Positions 33,089 to 41,703 of a stretch of DNA of 64,000 nucleotides are shown piece by piece. The stretch is from assembly GCA_934646865.1 (NCBI GenBank), contig CAKUEU010000002.1, positions 7,434 through 71,433 on the forward strand. The letters run 5' to 3'. The translations under genes and the position numbers were made by a program. Below the pieces are notes generated by a model, which did no database searches, was not told where the DNA came from, and saw only the letters and a program-made list of their open reading frames with translations. Source of the DNA: an uncultured Collinsella sp. (GTDB lineage: Bacteria; Actinomycetota; Coriobacteriia; Coriobacteriales; Coriobacteriaceae). Numbering within the stretch: position 1 is the first letter of the stretch; every line of letters begins with the position of its first letter.

Positions 33089-34846
33089 ATGAACGAGATC
33101 AAGTGCCCGCATTGCGGCGAAGTCTTTAAGGTTGATGCGTCCGGCTATGCAGACATCGTCAAACAGGTGCGCGATGCTGAATTTTCGCATGATCTTGACG
33201 AACGTGTGAAGGCTGTCCAGCGCGAAGGCGAGCAGGCATTGGAGCTTGAGCGTTCGCGTTCGGCGTCTGCCTTGCAGGAGGCGGAGTCCCAGCGCAACGC
33301 TCAGCTTGTTGAGCAGAAAAACGCCGCGGCTCAGGAGCTGGCGCAGGAAGTTGCCAAGCGCGACGCCGAGCTTGCCGAGCTGCGTGCCAAGCTCGAGGGC
33401 GCTGCCGCAGAGCGCGAGAGCGCAAGCCAGCGTGCGGCTGTTGAGGCCCGTGCCGATGCTCAAAAGGAGAATGCTGAGCTCCAGCGCGAGATTGACAACC
33501 TGCGTGCGCAGCTGGGACGCAAGGACGACGAAGCCAAGCTTGCCGAGGCTGCGGTGCGCAATGCCGCTCAAAACGACCTGTCCGCACGCGATGCCCAGAT
33601 TGCCGAGCTGCAGGCGAAGCTCTCCGCGGCAGGCAAGGCCCAGGAGATGGCGCTCGCCGCCGCGGCCGCCGAGTCGCAGCGCGAGCTCGCTGCGGCTCGC
33701 AGCGAAGCCGAGCGCACGCTTGCCGACTATCAGGCGAAGGTGCAGGAGAAATTCTCCGCTGCAAAGGCTCAGTCTGCGCAGGAGGCAGAGGGTCTGCGTG
33801 CGCAGCTGCGCGAGCAAGAGCTGACGGCAAAAATGAACCTGTCGGAGGCGGTCGCCGCGGCGGAGCGTGAGCGTGATGAGGCGCGCGCGAAGCTCACGAG
33901 CGAGCTTGCGGTGCGCGATTCTCGCGAGGAGCAGGCCAAGGCGGCCCACGAGCTCGAGCTTGCTCAGGCAAAGCGCGCGAGTGACGAGCTCATTCGCTAC
34001 AAGGACGAAGAGATTGAGCGCCTGAAGGACATGAAGGTGCGCCTGTCCACCAAGATGGTGGGCGAGTCGCTCGAGCAGCACTGCGAGACCGAGTTCAATC
34101 GCTTGCGCATGACGGCGTTTCCCAACGCGTATTTTGAGAAAGATAACGATGCATCCGAGGGCACCAAGGGCGACTTCATCTTCCGTGAGTGCGACGCGAG
34201 CGGCAACGAGATCATCTCGATTATGTTCGAGATGAAAAACGAGAATGACGAAACCGCGACCAAGCACAAGAACGAGGACTTCTTTAAGAAACTCGACCAC
34301 GATCGCCGCCAGAAAGGCTGCGAGTATGCGGTGCTCTGCACCCTGCTCGAGCCCGAGAGCGAGCTCTATAACGCCGGCATCGTGGACGTGAGCTATCGCT
34401 ACGAGAAGATGTATGTGATCCGCCCGCAATTCTTCATCCCGATGATCACGCTGCTGCGCAACGCTGCCATGGGCTCGCTGCGTTATAAACAGGAGCTGGC
34501 GGAGTACAAACAGCAGAACATCGACGTGACGAACTTCGAAGCCAAGATGGAAAAGTTCAAGGACGGTTTCTCGCGCAACTACAACCTGGCGAGTAAGCAA
34601 TTCGAATCGGCGATCAAAGAAATCGATGCTGCCATCAAGCAACTTGAGAAGACCAAGGACGACTTGCGCCGCAGCACCGAGAACCTGCGCCTGGCCCATA
34701 ACAAGGCCGATGAGCTCACCATTCGCAAGCTCACCTGGGGCAACAAGACCATGAAGGCGGCGTTTGACGAGGCGCGCGAGACGGCAGCGGGCGCGGGCGA
34801 TGAGCCCGCCGAGGCCGATTCGTATGAGGTCGAGGATACCGAGTAG
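33089..34846 (+). CDS. DUF2130 coiled-coil protein with N-terminal zinc ribbon
   Basis: The 585-residue protein begins with a small zinc-finger-like IKCPHCGEVFKVD, runs as an Ala/Glu/Lys/Arg-rich coiled coil from about residue 25 to 325, and ends in the DUF2130 domain (about 330-560: TKGDFIFRE, MFEMKNENDETATKHKNEDFFKKLDHDRRQKG-type core). The FEMKN..K segment resembles the catalytic core of PD-(D/E)XK nucleases. Function is unproven; it may act on DNA. The gene is monocistronic, with an SD of GAGGAG and a perfect 16-bp terminator. Confidence 0.85.
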   Translation: MNEIKCPHCGEVFKVDASGYADIVKQVRDAEFSHDLDERVKAVQREGEQALELERSRSASALQEAESQRNAQLVEQKNAAAQELAQEVAKRDAELAELRAKLEGAAAERESASQRAAVEARADAQKENAELQREIDNLRAQLGRKDDEAKLAEAAVRNAAQNDLSARDAQIAELQAKLSAAGKAQEMALAAAAAESQRELAAARSEAERTLADYQAKVQEKFSAAKAQSAQEAEGLRAQLREQELTAKMNLSEAVAAAERERDEARAKLTSELAVRDSREEQAKAAHELELAQAKRASDELIRYKDEEIERLKDMKVRLSTKMVGESLEQHCETEFNRLRMTAFPNAYFEKDNDASEGTKGDFIFRECDASGNEIISIMFEMKNENDETATKHKNEDFFKKLDHDRRQKGCEYAVLCTLLEPESELYNAGIVDVSYRYEKMYVIRPQFFIPMITLLRNAAMGSLRYKQELAEYKQQNIDVTNFEAKMEKFKDGFSRNYNLASKQFESAIKEIDAAIKQLEKTKDDLRRSTENLRLAHNKADELTIRKLTWGNKTMKAAFDEARETAAGAGDEPAEADSYEVEDTE

Positions 34847-34866
34847 GGGATAGCATATAGTGCAAA

Positions 34867-34904
34867 AAGCGGGGCCGCTGGCGATGTTGCCAGCGGCCCC
34901 GCTT
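34867..34904. terminator. Bidirectional terminator DUF2130 / helicase
   Basis: Exact 16-bp GC-rich arms 34867-34882 and 34889-34904 with a 6-base loop, preceded by an A-run and followed by TCGTTTCGTT. Confidence 0.9.
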
Positions 34905-34926
34905 CGTTTCGTTCCGCCACGCTGGG

Positions 34927-37608
34927 CTAGTCTTCGAGCAGGTCTTCGATAAAGCCGACGCGGTAGTGGGTGAAGATGACCTCGCCGCCGTCTTGCGTGG
35001 CGTCCAGGTCGACATCGCCCATGATGCCAAAGTCGTGGTCGCCATCCTCGTCGGCAAAGATCTGATGTACGTGCCACACGTGATCGGTCTTCTCATCGCT
35101 CTCGTTGATGGTGAACATCGCGGTGCTGCGGGCGTCGCCGTTGGTGAGGATTTCCTCGTGCTGCTCGTGATAGGCGTCGAGTGCCTTTTGCCAGCGAACC
35201 TCGCTCATACCCCAGTCCTCATCGAGCTCGCCCAGGTCGCGGACGTACTCGCGGGCTGCAAGGGTCACGCGGCGGAAGAGCGCATTGCGCACCAGCAGGG
35301 TGCAGCCGCGGCGGTCTGCCACAACCTCGTCGATACCCTGAGGTGGCGCGGCGTCGAGTGCGGCCGGGTTGCCGGCGTTCTCCCACTCGTCCACCAGGCT
35401 CGAGTCGACCGAGCGCACCACAAAGCCCAGCCACGAGATGATGTCGCGCAGACGCTCGTCGCGCTTTTCGATGGGCACGGTGCGATCGAGGGAACGATAG
35501 GCCTCAGCCAGGTAGCGCAGCAGAATGCCCTCGGAGCGAGCGATACCGAGCTTTTGGATATAGCCCTTAAAATCGCTCGCGCTCTCCAGCATGTCGCGCA
35601 GGACGCTCTTGGGCGAGAGCTGGTAGTCGTTGGCCCAGGGCACTTCTTGGCAGTACTTATCAAAGGCGGCGTCGAGCAAGTCCTCGAGCGGCTTTTCGTA
35701 GGTGACATCTTGGATGCGTTCCAGGCGCTCCTCGTACTCCACGCCGTCGGCCTTCATCTCGGCCATAGCGCGGTCGCGCGCGGCGCGCTCCTGTGCGCGC
35801 AGCACCTGTTTGGGGTCCTCGAGCGTGGCCTCAACCATCGAGATGAGGTCCATGGTGTAGGTCTCGCTCTCGGGATCGAGCAGCTCCAGTGCGGCGAGCA
35901 AAAACGGTGAGAGCGGCTGGTCGAGCGCAAAGTCCTCGGGCAGGTCGACCGTCAGCGCGTAGTCGATGTCCGGCGCGGCGTCAGCCGGAGCGTCGGGCGC
36001 GGGCGGCACTTCGGTGCGCACGACGACGCCGGAGTCGATGAGCGTGGCGAAGATCTCGTCGGCGCGAATCTCGAGCTTCGCCTTTTCCTCGGGCGTTTGC
36101 AGGCTCGTCTGGATGAGGTTGTGCACGCGGGTGCGGGCGTCGCCGCCCTGCTCGACCACGCTAATCACCATGGAGTGCGTGATGCGCAGACGCGGTTTGA
36201 GCGTCTCGGGCTGCGTCTCGATCAGGCGCTCAAAGGTCTGTTTGTTCCAGGTGACAAAGCCCTCGGGAGCTTTCTTCTTTTTGATCTTGCGGAGCTTTTT
36301 GGGGTCGTCGCCCGCCTTGGCCATGAGCTTGGCGTTCTCGATCTCGTGTTCCGGGGCCTCGGCGATGACCATGCCCTCGGTGTCGAAGCCCGAGCGGCCG
36401 GCGCGACCGGCGATCTGATGGAACTCGCGGGCGCGTAGGCGGCGCATCTTGTAGCCATCGAACTTGGTGAGCGCGGTGAGCACCACGGTGTGGATGGGCA
36501 CGTTGATGCCGACGCCGAGCGTGTCGGTGCCGCAGATGACGGGCAGCAAGCCTTGCTGCGCCAGGCGTTCGACCAGCAGACGATAGCGCGGCAGCATGCC
36601 GGCGTGGTGTACGCCGACGCCGCAGCCGAGCAGGCGTTTGAGGATCTTTCCGAAGGCGGTCGAGAAACTTGTGCCCTTGGCAGCCTCCTTGATGGCCTCG
36701 CGCTGCTCCTTGCTGGCGATGCCAAAGTTGGCGAGCGATTGCGCCGTGGCAAGCGCGGCGTCCTGGCTAAAGTGCACGATGTAGAGCGGGGCCTCGCCGC
36801 GGCGCATCGCGAGCTCGACGGTGCCCTCGAGCGAGGTCGTCACGTAGTCGTAGCTCAGCGGCACGGGACGCGGGGCGTCGACGACCAGGTCGCAGGTGGC
36901 GCCGGTGTGCTCCTCGAGTGAGGCGGCGATAGCGGTGACATCGCCGAGCGTGGCGCTCATGAGCATGAATTGAGTATGGGGCAGGGTGAGCAGCGGCACC
37001 TGCCAGGCCCAGCCGCGGTCGGGGTCGGCGAAGTAGTGGAACTCGTCCATGGCGACGCAACCCACATCGGCATCCTCGCCCTCGCGCAGCGCGTCGTTGG
37101 CAAGGATCTCGGCCGTGCAGCAGATGACGGGTGCCTTGGTGTTGATATGCGTGTCGCCGGTGATCATGCCGACGTTATCGCGGCCGAGCACCTGCACCAG
37201 GTCAAAAAACTTCTCGCTGACCAGGGCCTTGATGGGAGCGGTGTAATAGCAGCGCTTGCCTTGCGCCATGCCCATAAAGAGCATGCCTAGTGCAACAAGC
37301 GACTTACCCGAGCCGGTCGGCGTGCCCAAGATGACATGATCGCCGGCTGCCAAGTCCATCAGGGCTTCTTCTTGGTGATCCCACAGCTCAATGCCGCGCT
37401 CGCTCGTCCATTCAAAGAAGCGCTCGAAGGCCTGATCGGGCGTGAGCCATGGTTCGGGCTCGCTGCCGTCCTCGGGCTCCCACCAGGTGGGGGAGAGTGC
37501 GCCGAGCGAGCCGAACTCGGCCTCGGTGCCCGTGCCGCCCGAGAACGAGCTGGCCGCGCCGGCGCCGGAAACGGTGCTGGCGGAAGAATCTGTCGTGGTC
37601 TGAGCCAT
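34927..37608 (-). CDS. Ski2-like DEAD/DEAH-box helicase with DUF3516 C-terminus
   Basis: An 893-residue superfamily 2 helicase. Motifs: Walker A GTPTGSGKS at 95-103, DEFHYF (DExH) near 185, MSATLGD, HHAGMLPRYR, TDTLGVGINVP and QIAGRAGR (motif VI). A C-terminal region of about 370 residues matches the DUF3516 type found with such helicases in Actinobacteria. It probably unwinds RNA or DNA in a housekeeping role, by likeness to Ski2/Mtr4 enzymes. The N-terminus is a 40-residue Ser/Gly/Thr-rich stretch. The SD is weak (AGAAAG). Confidence 0.9.
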   Translation of the reverse strand: MAQTTTDSSASTVSGAGAASSFSGGTGTEAEFGSLGALSPTWWEPEDGSEPEPWLTPDQAFERFFEWTSERGIELWDHQEEALMDLAAGDHVILGTPTGSGKSLVALGMLFMGMAQGKRCYYTAPIKALVSEKFFDLVQVLGRDNVGMITGDTHINTKAPVICCTAEILANDALREGEDADVGCVAMDEFHYFADPDRGWAWQVPLLTLPHTQFMLMSATLGDVTAIAASLEEHTGATCDLVVDAPRPVPLSYDYVTTSLEGTVELAMRRGEAPLYIVHFSQDAALATAQSLANFGIASKEQREAIKEAAKGTSFSTAFGKILKRLLGCGVGVHHAGMLPRYRLLVERLAQQGLLPVICGTDTLGVGINVPIHTVVLTALTKFDGYKMRRLRAREFHQIAGRAGRSGFDTEGMVIAEAPEHEIENAKLMAKAGDDPKKLRKIKKKKAPEGFVTWNKQTFERLIETQPETLKPRLRITHSMVISVVEQGGDARTRVHNLIQTSLQTPEEKAKLEIRADEIFATLIDSGVVVRTEVPPAPDAPADAAPDIDYALTVDLPEDFALDQPLSPFLLAALELLDPESETYTMDLISMVEATLEDPKQVLRAQERAARDRAMAEMKADGVEYEERLERIQDVTYEKPLEDLLDAAFDKYCQEVPWANDYQLSPKSVLRDMLESASDFKGYIQKLGIARSEGILLRYLAEAYRSLDRTVPIEKRDERLRDIISWLGFVVRSVDSSLVDEWENAGNPAALDAAPPQGIDEVVADRRGCTLLVRNALFRRVTLAAREYVRDLGELDEDWGMSEVRWQKALDAYHEQHEEILTNGDARSTAMFTINESDEKTDHVWHVHQIFADEDGDHDFGIMGDVDLDATQDGGEVIFTHYRVGFIEDLLED

Positions 37609-37729
37609 GTGGTTTGCTTTCTCTCGCGTTTGTCGCTATCCATTATGGCGTAGCGGCGGCGTGGGGCGCCAGCGCGCGAGAAAATGCAGGAAATGGGCGT
37701 TCTGCCCAGCTCTTTGGCACAGCTGCCAG

Positions 37730-37852
37730 CTAAGTGAGTAGACTTTTTGCAATATCGCGAGCAAACGGCTTTTGCGCAAGGGCTCTACCTGCGGTTTTAT
37801 TTTTCGTTATGTGGGTTGTGCTTGGCTATTGCAAAAAAGTCTACTCACTTAG
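37730..37852. repeat. 120-bp palindromic-ended element, copy 3
   Basis: The ends CTAAGTGAGTAGACTTTTTGCAATA and its complement TATTGCAAAAAAGTCTACTCACTTAG are longer and more perfect than in copies 1 and 2; the interior keeps GGCTTTTGCGCAAGG and CTCTACCTGCGGTTTTAT. It lies 23 bases after the trmB-like stop and fills most of the gap to the helicase start. Confidence 0.85.
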
Positions 37853-37875
37853 ATTTGAGGGCCGTTCGCTGGCGC

Positions 37876-38757
37876 CTACTTGCGCTTGCTTGTCGATGCC
37901 GCGACCATTAGAGGCCTCTGGGACTCTTGCGGCAGGCGCTTCTTGCCTTTGCGGGCGCGGTTTCTAAAGTTCTCGACGGCCTCTTCCATACCGAGGGGCA
38001 CGTAGGTGAGCTCATCGAGGTCGTCGGGCAGATAGCAGGCAAGACTTTGCTCCTGCGCCCGGCCTGCCGCGAGTTGCTCTTCGGTAGGCTCCGCGCCGGG
38101 TGTGGCACAGATGCCATAGACGACGGCGCCCATCTCGCGCGTGCGGGATTCGTACTCGGTCTCGGGATGCTCGGGATGGTCGCGGCGGACGTCGTCGCTT
38201 ACCCAAAGCGTGTCGTAGCCTGCCGCGGCAAACTGCCCCAGGGCGTAGTCGCGCAGCGGTTTGCTGTCGGTGCGCAGCGTGACGGTGGCGCCGTCTGCAA
38301 AGAGCGGGCGGTAGAGCATCAGATGGTCGACGTACACGAGTCGCTTTTTGGCGTACTTGGCCTTGGGCTGCGGCGTGGGAAAGTTGATGGTGATGGCATC
38401 CAGCTCGCCTGCGGTAAACAGCTGCGGCAGCGATGCGGCACCTCGGGGCAGGACAAGTGCGTTGGATAGTGCCTGCTCGCAGATTTTCTGGGCAGCATAG
38501 GCAATACAGATGGGCTCCTGGTCCATGCCGATAAAAAGCGTGTCGGGCTCACGGCGAGCGCGCTCAACCAGATAGGTGCCTTTGCCACAGCCCAGATCCA
38601 GGTGAAGGCGGGCGAAGGGCTTGCCACCAGCCGGCGTGCATGCCTCACGCCAACGTCCGGCATAGTTCTCGGGGCTCGTTTCGATGGCGTCGGCGTAGCG
38701 CTCCAGGCGCTCCTCGAGCACGAAGTTCTTGGGCGTGCGAACGTGGACGGCTCCCAT
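37876..38757 (-). CDS. trmB: TrmB-like tRNA (guanine-N7) methyltransferase
   Basis: The 293-residue protein has the TrmB fold: the SAM site LHLDLGCGKGTYLVERA near residues 51-67, LFIGMDQEP, and ETEYESRTREMG near the end of the core. TrmB makes m7G46 in tRNA. The family motif NFPDPWPKKRH-KRRL appears here as NFPTPQPKAKY-AKKRL, so the usual Asp and Trp are Thr and Gln. A C-terminal extension of about 65 residues, rich in Lys/Arg at its end, goes beyond usual TrmB length. AAGGAG precedes the ATG. The call is good; activity is less certain because of the altered motif. Confidence 0.8.
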   Translation of the reverse strand: MGAVHVRTPKNFVLEERLERYADAIETSPENYAGRWREACTPAGGKPFARLHLDLGCGKGTYLVERARREPDTLFIGMDQEPICIAYAAQKICEQALSNALVLPRGAASLPQLFTAGELDAITINFPTPQPKAKYAKKRLVYVDHLMLYRPLFADGATVTLRTDSKPLRDYALGQFAAAGYDTLWVSDDVRRDHPEHPETEYESRTREMGAVVYGICATPGAEPTEEQLAAGRAQEQSLACYLPDDLDELTYVPLGMEEAVENFRNRARKGKKRLPQESQRPLMVAASTSKRK

Positions 38758-38873
38758 GAGGCTCCTTGGTCATAAGTATGGAACGCATGGCCGCGCGTTC
38801 CAGCAATGGGTTGGAAGGGGCGGACACAATGTGCCCGAAAGATGCGGTGCGGCTCGGGGCGAGCTGCTTGGCC

Positions 38874-39746
38874 TTACAATCGCTTGAGGATCACGTAGCG
38901 GTTGAGCTCGCCGCTGCGGCCGTCGGCGTGGAAGCGCTCAAGTTCGCGCACAGGGACCTCGCCGCTCTTGTAGAATGTGCGCACGCCGCGCACCAGGTCG
39001 GTGATCTGCTGATCGTCAAAGTGATGGCAATAGCGGTAAGCGTGGCGGTCGTTTTGCCAGCCGATGAGGTGGTCGCCGGCTTCGAACTGCGCAGAGTCAT
39101 AACCCTCAAACGGCGGGGTGAGTTCGGCGCGGGCTTCTGCTCGAACGGCCTTGCGCGCCATGCGCTCGTCATTCATAAACTCCCAAAAGCTGATGGCGAT
39201 GATGCCGCCCGGGCGCGTCTGGCGCACCAGGGCGTCGAGCACGCGCACGCGGTACTCGCACGAGGGCACGTGGTGCATAAAACCAAAGCAGACCGAGATG
39301 TCGGCAAGTGGCGCGTCGAAGAGCACGTCGGGCGTCTCGGCGGGGTTGAGCTTCATGAGGGCGTCGAGCACGTCGAGTTCCTGGAAGTGCAAGTTGGGGA
39401 TGCGCAGGGCATGACCGCGCGCGTCGATGGCCAGATCTTGGCACGAGTCGACGCCGTAGAACTCGAAGGGACAGCTGGCATCCGCCGAGGGGCTCGCGCC
39501 ATCTACGCCCTTGGCGGCAAGCGTGCCGCCGGCGGCAAAGTTCTCGAATCGCATGTTGCCGCAGGCAAGATCGAAGACGCGTACGGGGCGCTCGATGGTG
39601 GCAACGTCGAGCTGCTCGAGCGCGATATCCATGGTGCGCACCCAGCCGGGCCACGGGGCCTGGCGTGTGTCGGAAAAGGAGGCGGAGTGCTCGCGATAGA
39701 ACGTATTGTTGAGCTGGATGAGCGATGAGGCGAAATCGCGGTTCAC
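38874..39746 (-). CDS. Class I SAM methyltransferase, Trm9/ALKBH8-like
   Basis: A 290-residue Rossmann methyltransferase: VRVFDLACGNMRFENF (about 55-70) is the SAM loop, FYGVDSCQDL is motif II, and VCFGFMHHVPSCEYRVRVLDALVRQTRPGG-type sequence gives the post-motif with the HH typical of Trm9-like enzymes, which methylate cm5U34 of tRNA. The start is a GTG at 39746 with GGAGGGAG upstream; upstream residues in the frame are not methyltransferase-like. It lies between trmB and elp3, which supports a tRNA role, but a small-molecule methyltransferase is possible. Confidence 0.65.
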   Translation of the reverse strand: MNRDFASSLIQLNNTFYREHSASFSDTRQAPWPGWVRTMDIALEQLDVATIERPVRVFDLACGNMRFENFAAGGTLAAKGVDGASPSADASCPFEFYGVDSCQDLAIDARGHALRIPNLHFQELDVLDALMKLNPAETPDVLFDAPLADISVCFGFMHHVPSCEYRVRVLDALVRQTRPGGIIAISFWEFMNDERMARKAVRAEARAELTPPFEGYDSAQFEAGDHLIGWQNDRHAYRYCHHFDDQQITDLVRGVRTFYKSGEVPVRELERFHADGRSGELNRYVILKRL

Positions 39747-40013
39747 GGCGCGGGACTCCCTCCGTTGGCGGTGCGGAATAAACAGTACGACCATACTACC
39801 GTTAACGCCGCAACGGGGACAACCAAGCGGCGGATCATTGCTCTGTTTAGACACATTTCCGCAGTTCATATGCGCCCGCAACCGCCGGTTGTCAAAATAC
39901 TCACTAGAATAGGTGGCATGTTTTTGGCGGTGGCGGATAGATTTTTAACTGTGCAAGGCGCCTTAAGAACAAAAGCGGTCCGGCGGCACGGCTGGCAACA
40001 CATAGGAGGAACC

Positions 40014-40736
40014 ATGAATGTAGAAACTGCGCAGCGGCTCGCCGACCTTCGCCGCAGCAAGGGCTTTAGCCAAGAAGGGCTGGCGCGAAAGCTGGGGCTG
40101 TCGCGCCAGGCGGTCAGTAAATGGGAACGTGCGGAGAGCTCGCCCGATACCGAAAATCTGATTTCGCTCGCAAAGCTCTATGGTGTGAGTCTGGATGAGC
40201 TCCTCAATCCGAGCGATGAGATCGAGGACGATATCGAGTTTGAGAACGAGGACCGCGCCCGTCAGCGCGAGGCCGAGGCAGCGGAGCGCGCCCGTACCCA
40301 TGAGGCGGCAGCACGTGCTACCGAGGCGGCAACACAGGCGAGTGATGCCGCCGCCAAGGCGGCGCAAGCGGCAAGCTGGAGCGCGCAGGCAGCTAATGCG
40401 GCGACGGCTCAGGTGACGGGTGCCGGTGCGACCAGCGTGACTCCGGTGAAGGGCCCCTTCCAGTCGTTCCCGTATTGGGCCGTGTGCTGGCTACTGTTCT
40501 TTTTACTGATGTTCCTGGTTGGTGCCAGCCCCTTTCCCGCACTGATCTTCTTTACGATTCCCATCTATCACTGGGTGGCGCGTGCGCTCGATGGCGATTG
40601 GGCACGCGGGGATATTCAGGTTGGTCCGGTGTCGGTGGCGGTCAAGGCCCAGGGGAAGGATACTTCTGCGGAACCTGATGCTGACGTGGCTACCGCGGCC
40701 ACCGCTGAGCCGTGTGCCAAAGAGGGTGACGAATGA
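40014..40736 (+). CDS. XRE-family regulator with coiled coil and two membrane helices
   Basis: The 240-residue protein begins with an XRE helix-turn-helix (about 5-60, SQEGLARKLGLSRQAVSKWE), continues with an Ala/Glu/Arg-rich coiled coil (about 75-140) and then two membrane helices (about 158-200, SFPYWAVCWLLFFLLMFLVG and FPALIFFTIPIYH) before a short tail. It is therefore a membrane-anchored DNA-binding protein. AGGAGG precedes the ATG. The DUF4097 gene begins within its stop codon (ATGATGA), so the two are translationally coupled and likely form a surface-stress sensing pair. Confidence 0.85.
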   Translation: MNVETAQRLADLRRSKGFSQEGLARKLGLSRQAVSKWERAESSPDTENLISLAKLYGVSLDELLNPSDEIEDDIEFENEDRARQREAEAAERARTHEAAARATEAATQASDAAAKAAQAASWSAQAANAATAQVTGAGATSVTPVKGPFQSFPYWAVCWLLFFLLMFLVGASPFPALIFFTIPIYHWVARALDGDWARGDIQVGPVSVAVKAQGKDTSAEPDADVATAATAEPCAKEGDE

Positions 40737-41602
40737 TGAAGCTTTCGCATGAATCCAAGCTGCGTCTGGGCGTCGGCATCGGAGCGTTTGTGCTTATCAT
40801 CGGGCTTGTATTTGGCATTTCGAGGACTTTGATTCATTTTGAGGGACCGTGGGATTTCGGCACCGCTACGCTCGATTGGCCTGGTCGGGATAGCGGCAAC
40901 TATTCTGCTCAGCCTCAGAAGCTTTCGAGTGAGACCTTTGATGCTGACTCATTCCAGTCCCTTGATTTGGATGTGACATCGAGCACGGTCGAGATCAAGC
41001 ACGTCTCCGGTGGGCCGGTGCGTGTCATCGAGAGTGGTCGCGTTGCGAAGGGGGCATCTGCTTCAGATGCGGCAACCCGGAACCTTGCAGAGGTCAAGGG
41101 CTCTACGCTTAAAATCAGCCAGTACGATTGCGACGACGAGCGCGCGATTAACCGTACGGTCACCATTGAGCTTCCGCGCGAAGTTGCCGAGAACATGGTC
41201 GGCATTACGGCAAGCGTTGAATCGGGCGACTTGACGTTTACGGGCATTGCATGCCGCGATCTGGATGTGACGCTTGGTTCGGGCGACGTTGAGTTTACCG
41301 GCGCCGTAACCGACACTCTGAGTGCCGAGGTTGGTTTGGGCGACGTGACGTTTGACCTGAATCAGGCCCCTGCGAAGTCGATGGACGTTACCGTGGGTTC
41401 GGGCGATGCGGAGATAACGGTTCCGAACTCTACGGGCTTTAAGGCGAGCCTCACCTTGGGTTGTGGCGACTTCGAGAGCGACTTCCTTCCGGATGGCTAT
41501 GACGGTGAGATGGTTTCGAATCTTGAGTTCGATAACGGTGACAAATCCGCCGCGTATCGTTTTGAGGTCGGTGCGGGCGATATGTCGTTTGACTCGGAGT
41601 AA
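40733..41602 (+). CDS. DUF4097-type membrane-anchored beta-repeat protein
   Basis: A 289-residue protein with one N-terminal membrane anchor (about 12-32, GVGIGAFVLIIGLVFGI) and an outside domain of short beta repeats: DVTSSTVEIKHV, ASVESGDLTFTG, DVTLGSGDVEFTG, EVGLGDVTFDL, TVGSGDAEITV, LGCGDFESDF, VGAGDMSFDSE. This is the DUF4097 (adhesin-like beta-helix) pattern. It overlaps the upstream regulator by four bases. These pairs often sit in envelope-stress operons; the actual role is unknown. A terminator follows at 41653-41684. Confidence 0.8.
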   Translation: MMKLSHESKLRLGVGIGAFVLIIGLVFGISRTLIHFEGPWDFGTATLDWPGRDSGNYSAQPQKLSSETFDADSFQSLDLDVTSSTVEIKHVSGGPVRVIESGRVAKGASASDAATRNLAEVKGSTLKISQYDCDDERAINRTVTIELPREVAENMVGITASVESGDLTFTGIACRDLDVTLGSGDVEFTGAVTDTLSAEVGLGDVTFDLNQAPAKSMDVTVGSGDAEITVPNSTGFKASLTLGCGDFESDFLPDGYDGEMVSNLEFDNGDKSAAYRFEVGAGDMSFDSE

Positions 41603-41652
41603 TGGGGCGGATGAAGGTCTAGAGGCAAAAGCGCAGACGCACTCTTTGATGG

Positions 41653-41684
41653 AGGCGCCGGAGCCGTGGTCGGCTCCGGCGCCT
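41653..41684 (+). terminator. Terminator after the DUF4097 gene
   Basis: Exact 14-bp arms 41653-41666 and 41671-41684 around a TGGT loop, followed by TTGCCTTT. Confidence 0.85.
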
Positions 41685-41703
41685 TTGCCTTTACAATGGG
41701 GGC

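Noticed and set aside
32954-35077. 707-residue minus-strand reading frame
   Set aside because: Shadow opposite the DUF2130 coiled-coil gene; its Leu/Ala/Arg pattern mirrors the coiled coil.
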